Positions 59,501-64,000 of a stretch of 64,000 bases of DNA are shown here, piece after piece (position 1 is the first letter of the stretch; the number at the start of each line of letters is the position of its first letter). Location of the stretch: positions 4,833,631 through 4,897,630 of the forward strand of contig BCIO01000001.1 of the NCBI GenBank assembly GCA_001599975.1, given 5' to 3'. A model generated the notes under the pieces. That model ran no database searches, was not told the origin of the DNA, and worked only from the letters and a program-made list of their open reading frames with translations. The position numbers and the translations under genes are program-made. Source of the stretch: Cystobasidiopsis lactophilus. Its lineage: Eukaryota; Basidiomycota; Agaricostilbomycetes; Agaricostilbales; Chionosphaeraceae.

Positions 59501-61838
59501 GCAGGCATCTTTGACCGCTTGGAGGTATCGAGCTTCGTTTAGAGGACGGCCAAACAGGATGTTATCGCGTAGGGAAGCGTTTTGGATCCAAGCATTTTGG
59601 GCGCAATAGGCGATGGAGCCGCCGACAGTGACCGTGCCGCTGACCCTCTTCATGTCGCCAATCAGGGCGGAGAGAAAGGAGGATTTGCCGGCGCCCACAG
59701 CACCCACAATAGCGCACAGCTGGCCTCGCGGGATGGTGAGGTTGATGTTGTTGAGCTGAAGCAGGTCTTCGGCATTGGCCGGCGTCTCCTTGGTTTCGGC
59801 AGTGATAGGCACTGCTTGGGCCACGTCGATGGCGGCTTCAGCCAATGGATCTGGCTGCGACGGATCTTGGATATCCGCCTCGATCGCCAACTTCTCGCTT
59901 TCCTTGGGTGTAGAATGGCCAGACCGCGCTGGAGTAGAAGCTCGCGGGGTGTCCTGCTTGGGCGTGCCACTGGGGCCAGATGCCTTGCGCGTCCGCCGGG
60001 CCTCTTCCTTCTCTTTCTTGTGCTCGGCCTTGTCCCGCTTGGCCTGCTTGTCGTCCGCCTTTTTCTGCTGCTTCTTGCTCAGGACCTCCGGCGGCGGTGC
60101 CTCCCACCGGAAGTTGCCGTCCTCGATCTTGATCGCGTAGTCGGCGTCTCGGGCCATGTCAAATGGTTTGTCCATCTTCTCCGCAACAAACACCTCGGTC
60201 AAGCGCTGCATGGCTGCCGCTGCGTCCGAGATGGTTCCCAAGGCCATCGGGAACATCATCAATGGCATCCTCACTGATTCGAGGTTGTGAGCTTTCAGCA
60301 ACGAGCCAAAGTCAAAGACCACTCACGCAAATTGAAGAGCGTCAAAGAGGTGAAGATGACTGCTGGAGAATCGAAGGGGTGGGTGGCAGAGTAGGTCACG
60401 AACGCCACGACGGTGGCCAAGACGGGGACGGCGAGTGCCACCGCCATGCTGCCAGCGCGGATAATGAGCAGGCTGCGTAGCTTCTTGAGCTCGTCGTTGC
60501 GGTACGCTGTGAGCTTCTTGAGGTACGGGATCTCCCAGGCGAAAAGCTTGATGACCTTGACGCCCCCGAGCAGCTCCTGGATGAGCTTGACCCGCTTGTC
60601 GGTGAAGACGGCCGTCTTGCGGCGAAGAGAGAACATGGCCTTCATGGCCCAGGTCTGAGCTGGGGTCATGATGAGCATGAAGCCGATGCCAGCCAGCGAA
60701 GACGGGCCCAGGTTGACGAGCAGGATGACGATGACGACTGCCAATTGAATGATCGAGGTCCAAGCCAAGTGCGCGAAGCCGGCCGCAAAGTCGATGCGCG
60801 AGACGTCTGTGGAGATGAAGGAGATGACGCGGCCGTTCGGGATCTGCGCCCGTGATTTGCCGCTGAGGTAGAGCGAGTTCTTGTAAATCGAGGAGATGAG
60901 AGTGCCCCGGACCAAGACGCCGACGGACATAGAGCGGGCGAAGAATTGGTGCAAAAAGAGGGAGGCGACGAGCGACATGAACAGCAAGCCAATAGCCAAG
61001 CCGATGCCCCTGCCGATCGGCGGGTTGGTGTAGCCCTCGACGCCACGGTGCGAAAGGTAGGCCGACGTGCCAAAGACGATGATGGCTTTCGTCACCAGCG
61101 GCTGAGTGGTCGTCAGGCCATCTGCAAGCACCTTGAGCAGGCCTGCCACCCAGTACTCCTTCCCGAAGACGTCGTTCAAGGCCATGAAGATGCCCGGCCG
61201 CGCTGACCCATCTTTGTTGCCAAAGCCGAAGAAGGCCTTGAAAGGCCACCAGAGCCGCTTTCGCAAGAAAGATGGCTTGTATTCGCCAGACTTCAGCCGC
61301 TCGTTCCACACTCGATCCTGTGCCAGACGTCGATCGACGGCCGCCAAAAACTTGGCCGACAAGTCCTCGCATTCTCGGCTCTTGTCCAGCTTCCAAAGGT
61401 CCTCTTTTTGCAATGGCCGAAGGTACCCCAAAGCCAAGATGCTGGCCATCCATTGGAACGTCAAGATCGACAGCCAGTTTGCGGAGGCCAGGGGGATGAC
61501 TGCCGCACAGATCCGCATCAGCAAATGTGGCCCGCAAGTGGACCTCAAGCAGTGCAGACACGTACTAGGCGGTTCCAAAGGCGGTTCTGGGATAGGGCCG
61601 CCACTGGTCAGGGGCACAAACTTGCGCCTGTTTTGTTTAAATTTGGATCAGCTGTGGCTCCCGTTTGGTTGGCCCAATCCCAGCCGGAGGACACTCACCA
61701 CTTGCCCTTGGGCTTAGAGTTCTCGTAGCGAGGCGCTCGGGGCCGCGGTGGGTCGTCCGCCGATGCCACATCGGTGCCGGTGGATGACAACGCATCCTCC
61801 TTTGACCCTTTGGACGCTGCCTTCTCCAAATCTGCCAT
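56515..61838 (-). CDS. YOR1: ABCC-type full ABC transporter, YOR1-like
   Basis: Sixteen exons in transcript order: 61838-61699, 61627-61566, 61499-60327, 60273-59483, 59429-59391, 59337-59255, 59192-59105, 59050-58759, 58706-58616, 58564-58504, 58450-58250, 58198-57688, 57629-57396, 57340-56943, 56878-56765, 56712-56515; 1491 residues. The N-terminus lacks the extra TMD0 of Ycf1. TMD1 is followed by NBD1 ([20 protein letters not shown]; signature [26 protein letters not shown]), TMD2 and NBD2 ([43 protein letters not shown]). NBD2 has LSVGE in place of LSGGQ. The linker before NBD1 holds a Lys/Glu-rich insert. Size and order fit Yor1, a plasma-membrane exporter of drugs and phospholipids. Confidence 0.92.
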
Positions 61839-62232
61839 TTGCCAGCCCCTCGTTACTGCGCTCAAGGTTCAGCTTTCGCTGGTGGGTGTGGAGTGGCGAG
61901 GGCGAAGGAGGGCAGCGGCCAATGAAGTGCGGGCGATTCGTCGGACGAGCGCAAGCGCAAGAGATGCCTTTGCTCCACCATGACCGACTGACCGAGTGCT
62001 GACGAGTCCTTTCGAAATTGCATGCTGTACACATCGGATATGGCGTTGCTGCGCGTCGCAAGCCCAATCTTGCCCAATCCCGCGGTTTTCTGCCTTTGCC
62101 ATCAAAAAATGCGTCGGCCGAGCACCGATTTGGCTTCGCTTTTGAATGCAAGGCCTGCTAGCCTCTGGGAAGCTCGTTCAAACAGATCAGATTCTACAGT
62201 TCTATGTCTATGTAGCGATGCAATGTTGGCCT

Positions 62233-63581
62233 CTACCTGCGTTTTCCCTTGTCCCCTCGTGCCCGCTCGCGCTCCAGACGTCTGCGCTCTTTTCCTGAAT
62301 CCTCCCACAGTCTTTTCGCGTCCGCCTCGAGGATCTTCTCAATGGTCCTGCCCGCTGCGTACAGTGCTTCGAGCTCGCCTCCGCGCCGGGTGAGTCGCGT
62401 TCGATAGTCATCGCAGAGGATCGTGTAACCAATTGAGGTCGAGCTTCTCTGGACTAGACGATAGCTGGAGTAGTCGGTATTCTTGGCCTTCAAATCGTTT
62501 AATAGGCTCGTGTGGTCTGGAAGCGAGGTCAGAGTTGTCTCCTCGCTTGGTCGGCGCTGCTTACTCTGAAAGGCCTGGCTGGCTCTCACCTCTTGTGCCA
62601 GTGTCAAAATATCAGCGGCAAAACATTCTTTGATCGCTGTAGGGTCGACCGGGAGCTGTGCACCGTCTCTGGCCACTCTGTGCGTCGCACTGGCGACTAC
62701 ATAACCCATCGCCGAATCAGGGTTCGATTCTAGCTTTGTATTAGGATGCTGGGCAGCAACTTCGGACCAAAGATGGGCGAGATCTAGACCGACTTCGTGT
62801 TCAACCTGTCCACTCGGTCGAAATGAAGCGCGCTCACAACTTGGGTTCATTTGCCGCCTTGCAATTCTTAGCACCCCCGCTAGCTGTTCGTCCTTCGTTT
62901 TGAGCGTTTCCATTAGGGGCTTTGACGTCACGCCGTTGCTGCCGTCTTTCTTCTTGACGTTGACGTTGCCATTCCGAATGCCTTCCAAATCTTGGTGGCG
63001 GAAGTGATGGGCTGTTTCCTTCCCATTTGTGCACCCTACTACCATGCGCAACCCATCGTTCTCGATGAAATGGAGGAAGGTGTCTCTGAAGCGGGCGCGC
63101 TTGTTCTCCCTAGCGTCCTTACTTCGGAACAGGGACACAGCATCTTACGGAACATTTGAGCCCTTCATATGGAATAAGGTCATGAATGCATACCCAGAAC
63201 TCCCAGAAAGATCTGATGATGAGCGTCGAGCATTGCGCAGCATGTCTCTCGACGGAATCGGCCGTTCCTTTGAGTCCAGACGGTGGCCCATTCGGATGCG
63301 ATCTCTTCAGGGATTTCCATCTCCGCCCGGAAACCGGAACAGGCCATAGTAAATCCTTTCAGCAAGTGGTGCGGAGTCCCCTTCAAGCAGAAGGCCTTGT
63401 CTCCATATCGCCGCTTGCCACTGTATCGTTCCTCGTAATATTTGTAGTAACTAATGCACTCTTCAAGATCCATTCGGACTGACTCGGATCTCAAATGTCC
63501 AGCTGTCGATGGCCCAGGTGAAGCAGTCCGCGGTGTCTGAGAGAAGGAAGCCTTCATCTCGGGAAAAGTCAGGGGCCGCAT
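62233..63581 (-). CDS. Unknown protein
   Basis: Exons 63581-63201 and 63117-62233 join in phase 0 to about 421 residues. The first exon has an ordered-looking segment (ECISYYKYYEERYSGKRRYG, HLLKGFTMACSGFRAEM). The second contains RARFRDTFLHFIENDGLRMV and ends in a highly charged helix (KRLWEDSGKERRRLERERAR, then GDKGKRR). I recognise no family. The splice donor at 63200 is one of two options (the other, at 63196, would need a different acceptor). The gene may continue upstream through further exons toward the window end, so the start is provisional. Confidence 0.5.
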
Positions 63582-64000
63582 GGGACCGGACTCACCTGTA
63601 TATTGAGTCCGGGCTTGGGCGCCACCGGGTCAGTGTGCGTTCGAAGAGGCGTCTTAGGCTCCTCAGCCGGAAAGGTGTTGGCCCGATGGTTTGCCGCCGT
63701 TGGGTTAGGCTCTTGACCGCCTGATCCGAAGAGAACCTCCCCTGGATGGATCTGTAAGCTCGGCACAGCAGGACGTAGGCCTCCGTTTTACATACCATTT
63801 TTCCACTCTTGTAGGGCGCCTGTCCTTTCTGGCCCGATGGAAATCTTCGGATACCGGGCGTCTGTCTGGTGACCAGTTGGTGGTTGATGTGGAGAAGGCT
63901 TATTCTGCGGTGAGGAGCGGGTGTGGGGGGCGGGCGAGGCACCTCCATTGGCTGCGGACGGCTCTGGCGGCATTTGCGCCAGCATTTCCCGCAATTTCTC
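63582..64000 (-). other. Window edge, coding-like Pro/Ser-rich sequence
   Basis: All three minus-strand frames are partly open here, with low-complexity Pro/Ser/Asn-rich text (for example PSAANGGASPAPHTRSSPQ). A GTGAGT donor at 63595 and an acceptor near 63740 suggest exons of a gene entering from beyond 64000, possibly the same gene as the preceding unknown one. No reliable model can be given. Confidence 0.35.

Noticed and set aside
60323-61561. 412-codon open frame on the minus strand overlapping the ABC transporter
   Set aside because: A different frame of the same strand. The transporter frame contains the TMD1 and continues into NBD1; this one is Arg/His/Gly-rich noise.
62726-62745. GGTTCGATTC, resembling a tRNA T-loop
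   Set aside because: No acceptor stem, D-arm or anticodon stem can be folded around it, and it lies in a coding exon.

Overview
This window is nuclear DNA of a fungus, almost certainly a basidiomycete. About 30 protein genes are packed on both strands. Nearly all are cut by many short introns, mostly 26-90 bases, with donors such as GTGCGT or GTGAG. Family conservation allows most splice sites to be read exactly, and the exon lengths then sum to whole reading frames. The sequence does not let me name a species. I see no rRNA, tRNA, CRISPR array, transposon or virus-like element.

Layout. 1-14 kb: 3' end of coronin, RAD2/XPG nuclease (-), a fungal multi-pass membrane protein, a mitochondrial DUF1279-type protein (-) sharing a 53-bp divergent promoter with a PXA-PX sorting nexin, and a 15-exon Zn2Cys6 regulator. 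14-24 kb: the ER Hsp70 BiP/KAR2 with two TGACGTGG boxes in its promoter, a Git3-type GPCR, a short-chain dehydrogenase (-), an unknown membrane-anchored protein and an SHR3-type permease chaperone (-). 24-34 kb: two tandem paralogues of a fungal-type domain (-), a Gin4/Hsl1/Cdr2-like kinase, a small Zn2Cys6 protein (-) and a MINDY deubiquitinase (-). 34-45 kb: phosphofructokinase (-), two unknown genes whose coding ends overlap tail to tail, a gene-poor stretch, a secreted/anchored protein (-) and an unknown gene. 45-56 kb: Ras (-), an exon-duplicated repeat protein (-), three secreted proteins (one a paralogue of the gene near 42 kb), the Hsp70 exchange factor FES1 and bleomycin hydrolase. 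56-64 kb: a YOR1-like ABC transporter (-) and an unknown gene (-).

Several genes are linked by function: BiP, SHR3 and FES1 all concern protein folding, while Ras, the Git3-type receptor and the Gin4-like kinase belong to nutrient and morphogenesis signalling. They are scattered, with no cluster or operon-like order. The most striking observation is extreme microexon use. Many exons are 9-25 bases long, often inside conserved catalytic or nucleotide-binding loops. The phosphofructokinase gene appears to need a single-nucleotide exon to keep its frame.
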